Positions 45,582-54,473 of a stretch of DNA of 64,000 nt are shown in pieces (the first letter of the stretch is position 1; every line of letters begins with the position of its first letter). A program made the translations under genes and the position numbers. The stretch is from Proteiniclasticum ruminis DSM 24773 (GTDB taxonomy: Bacteria > Bacillota > Clostridia > Clostridiales > Clostridiaceae), in NCBI RefSeq assembly GCF_000701905.1, contig NZ_JNKC01000009.1, positions 1 to 64,000 on the forward strand. Reading direction: 5' to 3'. The notes beneath the pieces are model-generated. The model saw nothing but the letters and a program-made list of their open reading frames with translations. It was not told where the DNA came from and made no database searches.

Positions 45582-46465
45582 GAACTGTAAAAGGTCTCCG
45601 GGCGGAGGAGCTTCTTTTTGAGAGGCTTCAGCCTGGGATAAGATTCCGAGGGAAGGTCCACAGCATATTTTCCTCCACCATGAATCTTATGGAGGAGGGC
45701 GGCAGACTCTGGACCGTTTCTATAGAGCGGCAGATGTATCTGCCAGGCACCCTGGAAATTTCGGGGAAGATCAACTTCGAGGAATATCATGATCTTTTGG
45801 GAAAGCCTGTGCACCTGGCTTCTTGCATGCTGATCTTTGGACACAGCTTACAGGTGGATCTTTCAGATCTACTTGTGAGAAAGCCTCCAGAAAGAAATGC
45901 CACAGCCATGGGCCCAGGGAATCCCAAAGACAATTTGGAAGAAACACTGAAAGAGCTTCGGAGGAAAGGAAAGCGGGGAGGTTGCCTCTCCTTTTTTCTT
46001 CCCGGATCTCCAGAGGGGTATCTGGAAAAAGCCTTTCAGGAAAGAATTTTAGAGATGAAAAGAACGGGAGATTTTAGAAAGATTCTAGGACTTGGCCTCG
46101 GCCTGACACCCTCGGGGGATGATTTCGCCCTGGGATTCATGGCCATGGCATCTTATTTGCAAGAAAGCTTTGTGCGAGACACCGCACAAAAGCTTAAGAC
46201 CCTTCTGGAACAAGGAACAGTCAGCACCACGGAGGTGAGCCTCCAGATGCTGCACTTTGGCAAAGAGGGCAGATTTCCTGGAGATCTTACAGACTTCTGT
46301 GAGGAAGTGCTCTACGGAAATGATCCGGAAAAACGGAACCATACTATGAAGAAATTACTGAATATTGGGTCTATTTCGGGGACGGATATGGCCTCTGGTG
46401 CACTTTTTGCACTTGAACTCAATCTAGAACAACAATGTGGAGGAAATGATGATAAAAAAAGCTGA
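45578..46465 (+). CDS. DUF2877 protein (YlbF/AllH-like carbamoyltransferase subunit)
   Basis: A 295-residue DUF2877 protein; the family hallmark GLGLGLTPSGDDFALGFMAMA is at about residues 168-188. In E. coli the homologue (YlbF, AllH) is needed with FdrA/AllF and YlbE/AllG for oxamate carbamoyltransferase, which phosphorolyses oxalurate to oxamate and carbamoyl phosphate. GTG start overlaps the permease stop. It precedes the other two subunit genes directly, as a block, and carbamate kinase follows, so the same reaction type on another N-carbamoyl acid is likely. Confidence 0.85.
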   Translation: MRTVKGLRAEELLFERLQPGIRFRGKVHSIFSSTMNLMEEGGRLWTVSIERQMYLPGTLEISGKINFEEYHDLLGKPVHLASCMLIFGHSLQVDLSDLLVRKPPERNATAMGPGNPKDNLEETLKELRRKGKRGGCLSFFLPGSPEGYLEKAFQERILEMKRTGDFRKILGLGLGLTPSGDDFALGFMAMASYLQESFVRDTAQKLKTLLEQGTVSTTEVSLQMLHFGKEGRFPGDLTDFCEEVLYGNDPEKRNHTMKKLLNIGSISGTDMASGALFALELNLEQQCGGNDDKKS

Positions 46466-47990
46466 ACTGAGAAAGAATATGTATTTTGACTCTGTGACTC
46501 TTATGTCTCTCACCGGCAAGATCCGGGAGATGGAAGGCGTCATAGATGCGGTGGTCTCCATGGCCACAGAGATGAACAAGGACCTTCTGAAGAGCGTAGG
46601 ACTTTTCACAGAGGAAATGGAAGGCGCAGGTCCATCGGATCTTCTTCTGGCTGTTTCTTCTGAAAAGGAAGAAGTGGTGGAAGAAGCGTACAAGATGATC
46701 CATGAGCTTCTGTCTCCAAAGAAAAAAGTCCAGGGAAAAGGCGCGGAAGTGATTCCAGAATCCGTGGAAGAAGCGGTGGAACTTCTGCCTGAAGCCAATG
46801 TGGCGGTGCTTTCTGTTCCTGGCGACTATGCGGCAAGAGAAGCAAGAAAAGCTCTAGAGGCTGGACTTCATGTGATGATCTTCAGTGACAACATGTCACT
46901 GGAAGAAGAGCGTGAGCTGAAGGAAATGGGCAGAGACAAGGGACTTCTTGTCATGGGACCGGACTGCGGCACCTCCTTTATCAGCGGCACAGGCCTTTGC
47001 TTTGCCAATGATGTAAGACGAGGAGGCATCGGTATCGTCGGCGCTTCAGGGACAGGTCTTCAGGAAGTTATGGTTCAGATCCATCATCTGGGCGAAGGCG
47101 TTTCCCATGGCATCGGCACCGGCGGGCGGGATCTTCATGAGAAGATCGGCGGCATCATGATGCTTCAGGGCATTGAGGCGCTAAGTAACGATCCGGACAC
47201 AAAAGTGCTTCTTCTGGTATCTAAGCCACCAGCCAAGTCCATTGCGGACAAGATCTTTGAAACCATCAGCAAGGTGGAGAAACCTGTGGTGGTGTGCTTC
47301 CTGGATGGAGAGCCTGTGGAAGGACTTCCAGAGCATGTGCATTTTGCCAAAGGACTTTATGAGGGCGCAGAGCTTGCAGTATCTCTTCTTCAGCCAGAGA
47401 AAGAGAAGAAAGAGCTTCTTGCCGGATTTGATCCAAAGAAGTACAGCGATCTTCTATCAGAAAAGCAGACAGACCTACGTGGACTCTACTGTGGTGGCAC
47501 CTTATGTGCAGAAGGCCTCAGCATCTTAAGAGACGCTCTAGGTCCTGTGAAGAGCAATGTGGCCAAGAAGAGCGAAGAAAAGCTCACCGATGGCGTGAAG
47601 ACCAAAGGACATGTGCTTCTAGATCTGGGTGAGGATGAGTACACCAACGGAAAGCCTCATCCGATGATTGAGCCTTCCTTAAGAAATGAGCACATCCTAA
47701 GAGAAGCGGCGAAGGAAGAGACCGGTATTATTTTACTGGACTTTGAACTGGGCTACGGATCCCATGACGAAGCTGTGGAAGTGACCTTGAAGGCCATTGA
47801 AAAGGCGAAGATCCTGGCTGAGAAAGACGACAGACATCTGGTGTTTGTGGCTTACGTGCTTGGTACAGACCTGGATAAGCAGGACTATCATCTCCAGAAG
47901 AGACTTCTCAGAGAGCATGGCATCCTGGTCTTTGACAGCAATAAAGAAGCAGCCCTGGCGGCAGCAATGATCATGAAGAAGGCGGTATAG
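46449..47990 (+). CDS. fdrA: FdrA family protein (AllF-like carbamoyltransferase subunit)
   Basis: A 513-residue FdrA protein resembling succinyl-CoA ligase alpha/beta halves: Rossmann-like segments VAVLSVPGDYAAREARKALE, MGPDCGTSFISGTGLCFAND and GIVGASGTGLQEVMVQIH (about residues 115-215), then a second lobe with RGLYCGGTLCAEG and ILLDFELGYGSHDEA. Of the possible starts, ATG 46449 has GGAGG with the best spacing (five bases); it overlaps the DUF2877 end. FdrA was named for a suppressor phenotype; its catabolic role with DUF1116/DUF2877 is known from E. coli oxalurate use. Confidence 0.88.
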   Translation: MIKKAELRKNMYFDSVTLMSLTGKIREMEGVIDAVVSMATEMNKDLLKSVGLFTEEMEGAGPSDLLLAVSSEKEEVVEEAYKMIHELLSPKKKVQGKGAEVIPESVEEAVELLPEANVAVLSVPGDYAAREARKALEAGLHVMIFSDNMSLEEERELKEMGRDKGLLVMGPDCGTSFISGTGLCFANDVRRGGIGIVGASGTGLQEVMVQIHHLGEGVSHGIGTGGRDLHEKIGGIMMLQGIEALSNDPDTKVLLLVSKPPAKSIADKIFETISKVEKPVVVCFLDGEPVEGLPEHVHFAKGLYEGAELAVSLLQPEKEKKELLAGFDPKKYSDLLSEKQTDLRGLYCGGTLCAEGLSILRDALGPVKSNVAKKSEEKLTDGVKTKGHVLLDLGEDEYTNGKPHPMIEPSLRNEHILREAAKEETGIILLDFELGYGSHDEAVEVTLKAIEKAKILAEKDDRHLVFVAYVLGTDLDKQDYHLQKRLLREHGILVFDSNKEAALAAAMIMKKAV

Positions 47991-47993
47991 AGA

Positions 47994-49424
47994 ATGAGTG
48001 AAATGAGTAAGCTTCTTCAGAGTGAACTGAAGGTAGTAAATATTGGTGCAAAAACATTTATTGAAGATCTGAAGCTTCAGGAAAGAGACGTAGTCCATGT
48101 GGCCTGGAAGCCACCTGCCGGTGGTGATGTTTCTCTTATTAAGGCACTGGAAGTGCTGGAGAAGGATGAGAAGATCAAGGAAGCCAATGAGAAGGTGGTA
48201 AACATCATGAAGGCTTCCCATGGCGTCCTCATCGATATGGCGGAAGCCATTGATGTGGTGCCTGGTATGGATGAGAATACCATCCTCCATGCAGGTCCTC
48301 CTATTTCCTGGGAGAGAATGTGCGGGCCCATGAAGGGGGCCGTCATTGGAGCTCTTATTTTTGAAGACAGAGCAAAGAATGAAGAGGAAGCGGTGAAGCT
48401 TATTGAGTCCGGCATCATCAAGTTCTCCCCTTGCAACGAACATAGTGCGGTAGGTCCCATGGCTGGCGTTCTTTCTCCTCACATGCCGGTGCATGTGGTA
48501 AAAGACATGACCCATGGCAACGTGTCCTTCTGCAGTGTCAATGAAGGTCTTGGCAAGGTGCTTCGATATGGCGCCTATGACGAGAGCGTCATCAAGAGGC
48601 TCAAGTGGATCCGTGAAGAGTTTGCGCCCATCATGAAGAAAGCTCTGGCATTAAAGGGAGACGGCGTAGACATCAAGAGCCTCATTTCCCAGGCGGTGCA
48701 TATGGGAGATGAGTGCCATAACAGAAACAAGGCAGCCACCAGTCTCTTCTTCCGTGAGATCTCCTCTTACTTCTTCCTCCTGGAGGAAGACAAGAAGGCC
48801 ATCGCCAGATGTGTGGAGTTCATGAAAGGCAATGACCACTACTTCCTGAACCTTTCCATGGCGGCTTGTAAGGCAGCTACAGATGCAGCCCAGCATGTAG
48901 AAGGATCCACTGTGGTCACCACCATGGCCCGTAATGGTGTGGATTTTGGCATCAGAATCAGCGGTCTTGGCAAGGAAACCTGGTTCACTGCACCTGCAGA
49001 TAAAATCAAGGGACTTCTTTTCCCAGGCTTCACCGAAGACGATGCAAACCCTGACATCGGGGACAGCACCATCACAGAAACCATGGGCATCGGCGGATTT
49101 GCCATGGGCGGATCTCCTGCCATCGTGCAGTTTGTAGGTGGAACCGTGGCGGACGCCATTGCCTACAGCGAAAAGATGTACACCATCACCACATCTGAGA
49201 ATACAAACTTCTCCATTCCTACTTTAGATTTCAGAGGATCTGCCATCGGCATCGATGTCCTGAAGGTCATCGCCACAGGCACTCTTCCCATCATCAATAC
49301 AGGAATGGCCCATAAAGTAGCCGGTATCGGTCAGGTAGGTGCAGGTCTTGTAAGCCCTCCAATGGACTGTTTCAAGAAAGCTCTTCTGGCTCTGGCAGAA
49401 AAAAGGAGCAACGCGAATGAGTAG
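47994..49424 (+). CDS. DUF1116 protein (YlbE/AllG-like carbamoyltransferase subunit)
   Basis: A 476-residue DUF1116 protein. Typical pieces are VVHVAWKPPAGGDVSLI near the start, FSPCNEHSAVGPMAGVLSPHMPVHVV, TMARNGVDFGIRISGLG, and the C-terminal GAGLVSPPMDCFKKAL. It starts three bases after the FdrA stop and overlaps the carbamate kinase by eight bases, so stoichiometric expression with both is expected. By homology it forms the carbamoyltransferase with FdrA and the DUF2877 protein; which subunit binds the carbamoyl donor is not known to me. Confidence 0.87.
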   Translation: MSEMSKLLQSELKVVNIGAKTFIEDLKLQERDVVHVAWKPPAGGDVSLIKALEVLEKDEKIKEANEKVVNIMKASHGVLIDMAEAIDVVPGMDENTILHAGPPISWERMCGPMKGAVIGALIFEDRAKNEEEAVKLIESGIIKFSPCNEHSAVGPMAGVLSPHMPVHVVKDMTHGNVSFCSVNEGLGKVLRYGAYDESVIKRLKWIREEFAPIMKKALALKGDGVDIKSLISQAVHMGDECHNRNKAATSLFFREISSYFFLLEEDKKAIARCVEFMKGNDHYFLNLSMAACKAATDAAQHVEGSTVVTTMARNGVDFGIRISGLGKETWFTAPADKIKGLLFPGFTEDDANPDIGDSTITETMGIGGFAMGGSPAIVQFVGGTVADAIAYSEKMYTITTSENTNFSIPTLDFRGSAIGIDVLKVIATGTLPIINTGMAHKVAGIGQVGAGLVSPPMDCFKKALLALAEKRSNANE

Positions 49425-50334
49425 AATACTGATTGCCCTGGGCGGAAACGCCCTGGGAAATTCCTGGAAAGAACAGAAGGAAGCGCTGAAAGAAGCGTCC
49501 AGATCCATTTCAGATCTCATTGAAAAGGGACATGAAGTGATCATTTCCCATGGAAATGGTCCTCAGGTGGGCATGATTCATGATGCCATGTCCAAGGAAG
49601 AAATGCCTCTTACCGAGTGCACGGCCATGAGTCAAGGCTACATCGGCTATCATCTGCAGAATGCGTTAAAGAATGAGCTTCTGAAAAGAGGCATTCATAG
49701 AGAAGTGCTCTCCGTGGTCACCCAGGTGGTGGTGGATGAGAAGGATGAGGCCTTTAAGAATCCTCAAAAGCCCATCGGCCGTTTTATGACCCTTGAGGAG
49801 GCCAAGGCTCAGGAAGAGGCCATAGGATATCCTTTTGTGGAAGACTCTGGAAGAGGCTACCGTAGAGTGGTGCCTTCACCAAAGCCCGTGGACATCGTGG
49901 AGAAGGAGTCTGTGAAGGTTCTTCTTTCTGCAGGACACATCGTCATCTCTGTAGGGGGTGGCGGAATCCCTGTGAAAAGGACACAGTCTGGCTTTGAAGG
50001 ACTGGAAGGGGTCATCGACAAGGATCTTTCCAGTGGAAAGCTGGCAGAGCTTTCTGATTGTGATTTCATGTTCATGCTCACTGGAGTGGACCGGGTGGCC
50101 ATCAACTTTGGCAAGAAAAACCAGGAAAATCTCTCCAGCATGCATGTGGAAGAGGCCCTGCGCTATGCAGAGGAAGGACAGTTCCCACCTGGAAGTATGC
50201 TCCCTAAGGTGCTCACAGGTGTGGCCTTTGCCCAGTCCGGAAAGGACAGAAAAGCAATCATCGGGTCTTTGGAAAAAGCCAATGATGCTTTGGTTGGGAA
50301 AAGCGGTACCATCATCTACAGCAGTGAGCAGTAG
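49417..50334 (+). CDS. arcC: Carbamate kinase
   Basis: A 305-residue amino-acid-kinase-fold enzyme: RILIALGGNALG at the N-terminus, ISHGNGPQVGMI, YRRVVPSPKPVDIVE, ISVGGGGIPV, VIDKDLSSGKLAE and LTGVDRVAINFG. In catabolism it converts carbamoyl phosphate and ADP to ATP, CO2 and ammonia. There is no arginine deiminase or ornithine carbamoyltransferase nearby, so the carbamoyl phosphate must come from the FdrA/DUF1116/DUF2877 reaction, making this the energy-yielding last step of the cluster. A strong terminator follows. Confidence 0.93.
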   Translation: MSRILIALGGNALGNSWKEQKEALKEASRSISDLIEKGHEVIISHGNGPQVGMIHDAMSKEEMPLTECTAMSQGYIGYHLQNALKNELLKRGIHREVLSVVTQVVVDEKDEAFKNPQKPIGRFMTLEEAKAQEEAIGYPFVEDSGRGYRRVVPSPKPVDIVEKESVKVLLSAGHIVISVGGGGIPVKRTQSGFEGLEGVIDKDLSSGKLAELSDCDFMFMLTGVDRVAINFGKKNQENLSSMHVEEALRYAEEGQFPPGSMLPKVLTGVAFAQSGKDRKAIIGSLEKANDALVGKSGTIIYSSEQ

Positions 50335-50369
50335 AACCTAGGCGTTCACCTCAATAAATACTAGGAAAT

Positions 50370-50423
50370 AAAAAAGGATTCCATGGAGCTTTCTAAAATA
50401 AGCTTCATGGGATCCTTTTTTAT
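50370..50423 (+). terminator. Terminator of the heterocycle cluster
   Basis: AAAAAAGGATTCCATGGAGCT pairs with AGCTTCATGGGATCCTTTTTT around a short loop. Confidence 0.85.
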
Positions 50424-50494
50424 TTTAGCTGAAGCTTCTAGGGGGGATCTTCGTCAATATTACAGATGTGTCAGTGGGGTGTAAATCCTAGCAG

Positions 50495-51430
50495 ATGAAT
50501 GCAGGGAGGGGATATTTGCTGATGTGCAAAATTTTTATGCATTGTAAACGATTAAAAGAACATTATAATTTAATTGAAGTTCAGAGCATCGTCTCACGAT
50601 GCATCATAAATATAGACATGGATGGGGTGAACTTTCTGGATACCGTTAATTTGGAAGGATTCCAGATGGTTTGCAATAAAATATTAGAGAAGGTTGGTTG
50701 GGTAAGTATAAAGAAAAATCAGATTCCATTGGAGAAGAAGTACAGTAGCCCCAGAGTTTCCTATGATGGGAAATACTGCTATGTAGCTGTTGGGGTAGAA
50801 ATGGAAAAGCCTGAGTTAGAATTGACTGGTGAGAGCTTAGGGATTGATGTTGGGATTAAAGACCTGGCAGTATGTTCTAATGGACAGGTATATAAGAATA
50901 TAAATAAAAGTAAAGTGATGAGGAAGAAGGAGAAGAAGCTACGTAGGTTACAGCGTCAGGTGTCCAGGAAATATGAGATGAATAAGAGCGGAGAAAAGTT
51001 CGTAAAAACCAGTAACATAGTGAAACTGGAGAAGCAAATTAAGCTGCTTCATAGGGAAATTAGTAATATAAGAAATAACTATTTGCACCAGACGACAAGT
51101 GAGATCGTGAAAATCAAACCATCCCGAGTTGTTATGGAGACGCTTACTATTAGAGGTATGATGAGTAATAGACACTTAGCAAAGGCTATTGGGAATCAAT
51201 GCTTATACGAGTTCAGAAGGCAGATGAAGTATAAGTGTGAGTTTAATGGGATAGAATTTGTAGAGGTTGACACCTGGTATCCATCATCCAAGACCTGTAG
51301 TGAGTGTGGTCATGTAAAAACAAGACTGTCACTATCAGAAAGAACTTATATCTGTGAGGAATGTGATTGTGTTATACACAGGGATTATAACGCCAGCATT
51401 AATCTTTCGAGATATGGATTAGCAGCATAA
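50495..51430 (+). CDS. tnpB: IS200/IS605-type TnpB, N-terminally truncated
   Basis: A 311-residue frame; clear TnpB similarity starts only at about residue 65 (VGWVSIKKNQ). The usual wedge/recognition N-terminus of about 100 residues (RxYPxxxQ motif and following) is absent and the first 50 residues look unrelated. The nuclease half is complete: RuvC Asp in GIDVGIKDLA, Glu in VVMETL, zinc ribbon CSEC...CEEC, and Asp in DYNASINL. No TnpA is nearby. I infer a deletion derivative, likely non-functional as a guide-dependent nuclease. Confidence 0.75.
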   Translation: MNAGRGYLLMCKIFMHCKRLKEHYNLIEVQSIVSRCIINIDMDGVNFLDTVNLEGFQMVCNKILEKVGWVSIKKNQIPLEKKYSSPRVSYDGKYCYVAVGVEMEKPELELTGESLGIDVGIKDLAVCSNGQVYKNINKSKVMRKKEKKLRRLQRQVSRKYEMNKSGEKFVKTSNIVKLEKQIKLLHREISNIRNNYLHQTTSEIVKIKPSRVVMETLTIRGMMSNRHLAKAIGNQCLYEFRRQMKYKCEFNGIEFVEVDTWYPSSKTCSECGHVKTRLSLSERTYICEECDCVIHRDYNASINLSRYGLAA

Positions 51431-51560
51431 TCACCTGAAAGATAGCTGTTCATATGTACCATGCGTTGTATGGGGATTTACGCCCTTGGAGTGTTATAAC
51501 AAACGAAAGTAGCCTAGGCAAAATCGGACACGATGAATGGGGAATGAAACAAAACTATAG
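51431..51560 (+). ncRNA. Probable TnpB right end / omega-RNA 3' region
   Basis: Directly follows the TnpB stop. CATGCGTTGTATGG can form a small hairpin, and the tail CGGACACGATGAATGGGGAA has the look of the conserved right-end block of many clostridial IS200/IS605 elements. The boundary is taken loosely at the following GAAACAAAACTATAG. Expression and guide use cannot be judged. Confidence 0.4.
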
Positions 51561-51837
51561 AGTTCTATATTATTTTGGCAATGGATGATAAGGGAAAAAG
51601 GATGAAATTTTATCGCTATTTCTCTGAGTTCATAAGAAAGCTTCTAGAAGGAAGCCAATTAGAGGCACGAAATTAGAATATCAATGAAGGAAAAGCAGAT
51701 GATGGCGCATCTGTTGATTGGCTTATTCAAAAAGAAGCCTTTGATATCTAAGAAACATGTACGGTAAACAGCAGAAACAACCGACAGAACAAGGTTCGTT
51801 GAGAAAACAAAAGAAATCAGAATAAAGGATGAAGAAC
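51561..51837. other. Decayed DNA between the TnpB end and the ATPase
   Basis: Only short frames remain, among them a 31-codon frame from ATG 51584 (MDDKGKRMKFYRYF...) and a fragment NEGKADDGASVDWLIQKEAF near 51680-51750. They read like protein-coding residue but I cannot assign them. No RNA or repeat seen. AAAGG at 51824-51828 serves the ATPase start. Confidence 0.4.
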
Positions 51838-53022
51838 ATGAGACTGCTTAAACTTAAAATAGAAGGCCTCAAGGCCTATAAGACTCCTCTGGAGCTGGAA
51901 TTTGTCGCACGGCAGCGGGGGATGAAAGGGAACAGCCATCTTTACGAGCTGCTCCCCAGGGTTTATCAGAACAGCACACTGATGTTCATAGGAGATAACA
52001 CATCTGGAAAATCGCCTACCATAGAGATGATCTCCTTTGCCATGCGAATGCTGGAAGGTATGCCTCTGTCACTCATGAAAAACGCCATTATTCTTGATGG
52101 CGTAAGTGTTTGAGAGCGATTTCATCTGGAAACGTATTTTATGGGTACATCGGAAAAGCTATATAAATTGGTGACCACCATCCGAAAGGATGTGGACTTC
52201 TTTGAGGAGGAAAGTAGGTTTGTTATAGAAAATGAAGCGCTTTATGAGAAGGAGCCTGCGAAGATACGATCGAGAAAAAATCTCTTTACCTTCGAGGGTG
52301 AATTGCCGGTTCTCATCCGGAAAGGCAAAGCTGACTACTTGCCTCTTGATGTAAGCATTGCGAAGGACATCTACAAGGAGGAGACATGTGGAATGGAGCA
52401 TCTGGATCTTATTACATTATCGGAAGAAGAGCTTCTTCAGATGTTTCTCTCCGTGGATAAGAGTCTTTTGAAGTTTACGGCACCCCAAATTGAGAAGATC
52501 ACATTGGATACGGTGTATGAAGTGACGGGAGCGAAAGGAATCCATCTGAAGTTCTATGATATGGACCAGTTCTTTCTCAAGGAGGCGAAAGAACTGAGAA
52601 GATATCTTTCGCCGGGGCTTATGAGACGCAAGGTGCTACTCCATATGGCCTCTCGGGTGCTGAAATACGGAGGATATCTCCTAGTGGATGGGCTGGAGAA
52701 GGAGATGGCGAAAGATAAGGCTGTTACTCTTTTAAGGCTATTTTCAAATCCTGAGGTGAACCTGAAAGGAACGTGTCTTTTTGCCACCACCTTGGATTCG
52801 GTTCTTATTGATGAGATGGAGCGCAATGATGGTATCTACCTTCTTCATCAGGATGCTGGAACTCAGGTGAGTAATCTGGCAGAGCTCATAACAAGAAATG
52901 ATCTGAAGAAGCGTGATGTCTATAGAAGTGGTACCTTTCCGGGTACAGTGCTTTTACAGAAACGGTATTTTGATCTCATTCAACATTTCTTAAATCAGAA
53001 AAAAGAAGAGGCCAATCTATAA
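51838..53022 (+). pseudogene. AAA/SMC-like ATP-binding protein split by an in-frame TGA
   Basis: One continuous frame of about 394 codons, interrupted only by TGA at 52111-52113. The first part (MRLLKLKIEGLKAYKTPLELEF) and Walker A GDNTSGKSPT match stand-alone phage-defence-like AAA ATPases (RloC/AbiL-type fold). After the stop it continues without shift as ERFHLETYFMGTSEKLYK, and the Walker B region reads GGYLLVDGLEKE where relatives have D-E, i.e. the catalytic Glu is Gly. Start ATG 51838 has AAAGG nine bases before it. CGA to TGA is the simplest origin. Most probably inactive. Confidence 0.7.
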
Positions 53023-53365
53023 GAGCAGAAAAAGCTATGGAAGAATATCAGGGTGTCACATCATGGTCTCTGTGTTCGCGGTGCTGTCCAATGCCAATAA
53101 ACAGCCTATGAGGATGCTTTTTACCTGAAGGAACACCTGAAAGAGAATAGACATCTTAAAAGAAACGCTCTTAGTAGAAAGGTGAGATCAGCCCTTTCTA
53201 CTAAGAGTTTTCTTTTGTTTCGTCTTCAAGGTTTGTTATTTTGGGGTTCACAGCGGTTTCACAGTATGTTCTTATACTGAAATGTAGAGTAAGCGGATTT
53301 TTGGGAGACCCTGAAGCAGCAGGTTTCCCATAGATGGCCGTGTGTAAGAAAGAGGAGTGGATGCT
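53023..53365 (+). terminator. Intergenic region with strong hairpin terminator (53167-53216)
   Basis: These 343 bp hold no intact gene; a few short frames near 53060-53150 may be residue of a lost partner of the ATPase. At 53168-53208 a perfect 15-bp stem CTCTTAGTAGAAAGG/CCTTTCTACTAAGAG with TTTTCTTTTG tail forms a terminator. Downstream is the leader of the lipid kinase gene. Confidence 0.6.
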
Positions 53366-54268
53366 ATGAAAAGAAAAGCAGTACTGATTGTCAATCCTTC
53401 ATCAGGGAAAGAACAGGCGAGAGCTTATACAGAAGAAGCGGTGAAGGAGCTTCAAAAAGTCTATGAGGAAGTAGAAGTGAAGGAAACAAAGGGACCAGAG
53501 GATGCTACGGATTTCGCCAAGGAGGCTTCAGAAGAAGGGGTCTCTTTGGTGGTTTCCATGGGGGGAGACGGTACGGTCCATGAGGTCGTAAATGGTCTGT
53601 CTGAAAACGAGGTAAGGCCAGCCTTAGGCATCATTCCTTTAGGCACCGTCAATGACCTGGCACGGGCTTTGGGGATTCCACTCCGGCCAGAAGAAGCCAT
53701 CGAAGTGCTGACAAAAGGGAAAATGAGGCCCATCGATATCGCAAGAGCAGGAGACCGGTATTTTACAAGCGGATTTGCCCTGGGAAGAGTCCCGGAAAGC
53801 ATCCATCAGGTGACACCCGATGAGAAATCAAAGCTGGGGCCTTTGGCCTATCTTCTGGCGGGTCTTAAACAACTCATGGAGAAGGAAAAGATTCAGCTGA
53901 AGATTGACAGCAAGGAACAGGTCTTCCAAGGGGAGCTCATGGCGGTGGTAGGATCCCTTTCTGGATCTCTTGGAGGCTTTGAAGGCATTTTCCCTGAGGC
54001 GACCCTGGAGGATGGAAAGCTGCATGTGCTTCTTATAGAAGACTTGAGCCTTCTGGATACAGCGAAAATTCTACCGGATTTTCTGAAAGGAGATGTGGCG
54101 TCGTCAGATCACCTGACGTACTTTGCTACAAGAAAAATGAAGGTGACCCCCGTAGGAGAGGAGCATTATGAGAGCGATCTGGACGGAGAGAAAGGACCCA
54201 AGGTGCCCTTTACGGTGGAGGTGCTGAAGGCGCATTTGAACGTTCTGGCGCCAGAAGAGGAGAAATAG
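53366..54268 (+). CDS. Diacylglycerol kinase-like lipid kinase (DagK/YegS family)
   Basis: A 300-residue member of the DAGKc family, which phosphorylates diacylglycerol or related lipids with ATP. Motifs: VLIVNPSSGKEQA at the start, the catalytic GGDGTVHEVVNGL (about residues 67-79), and IIPLGTVNDLARALGI (about 90-105). The C-terminal beta-sandwich half ends in VPFTVEVLKAHLNVLAP. Likely role: recycling diacylglycerol from lipoteichoic acid synthesis. ATG 53366 has AGAGGAG eight bases upstream; GTG 53357 and ATG 53361 (out of frame) are less likely. Confidence 0.87.
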   Translation: MKRKAVLIVNPSSGKEQARAYTEEAVKELQKVYEEVEVKETKGPEDATDFAKEASEEGVSLVVSMGGDGTVHEVVNGLSENEVRPALGIIPLGTVNDLARALGIPLRPEEAIEVLTKGKMRPIDIARAGDRYFTSGFALGRVPESIHQVTPDEKSKLGPLAYLLAGLKQLMEKEKIQLKIDSKEQVFQGELMAVVGSLSGSLGGFEGIFPEATLEDGKLHVLLIEDLSLLDTAKILPDFLKGDVASSDHLTYFATRKMKVTPVGEEHYESDLDGEKGPKVPFTVEVLKAHLNVLAPEEEK

Positions 54269-54409
54269 TAGGACGAAAATAATCACAGAAGAGAGAAGGG
54301 CACAGGCGAAAGCTGGGCGTGTCTTTCTTTATTACGGGGCAAGGGAGCAAAGAACCTTTCCTGTGATAAACTGGAAGAGAGAAGAAGTCCATCATGGTGG
54401 GCAAATACA

Positions 54410-54450
54410 AAGGGAGCACTCTTTCTTAGGTCAGATTTCGTGCTCCTTTT
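54410..54450 (+). terminator. Hairpin terminator upstream of the oxidoreductase
   Basis: GGAGCAC/GTGCTCC stem with an 18-19-nt loop and TTTT tail; likely ends the lipid kinase transcript. Confidence 0.5.
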
Positions 54451-54473
54451 GAGTGTAGGAGAGTGGTATAAAA

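Noticed and set aside
49417-50334. Carbamate kinase as part of an arginine deiminase pathway
   Set aside because: No arcA or arcB-type gene in the window; direct overlap with the DUF1116 gene points to the carbamoyltransferase trio.
1-51560. The two TnpB elements as ends of one 51-kb composite transposon
   Set aside because: The two TnpB sequences belong to different subgroups and their right ends differ; IS200/IS605 elements do not build such composites.
52111-52113. Selenocysteine or TGA recoding in the ATPase
   Set aside because: No plausible SECIS stem just downstream, family has no selenocysteine here, and other key residues are also lost; a nonsense mutation is simpler.
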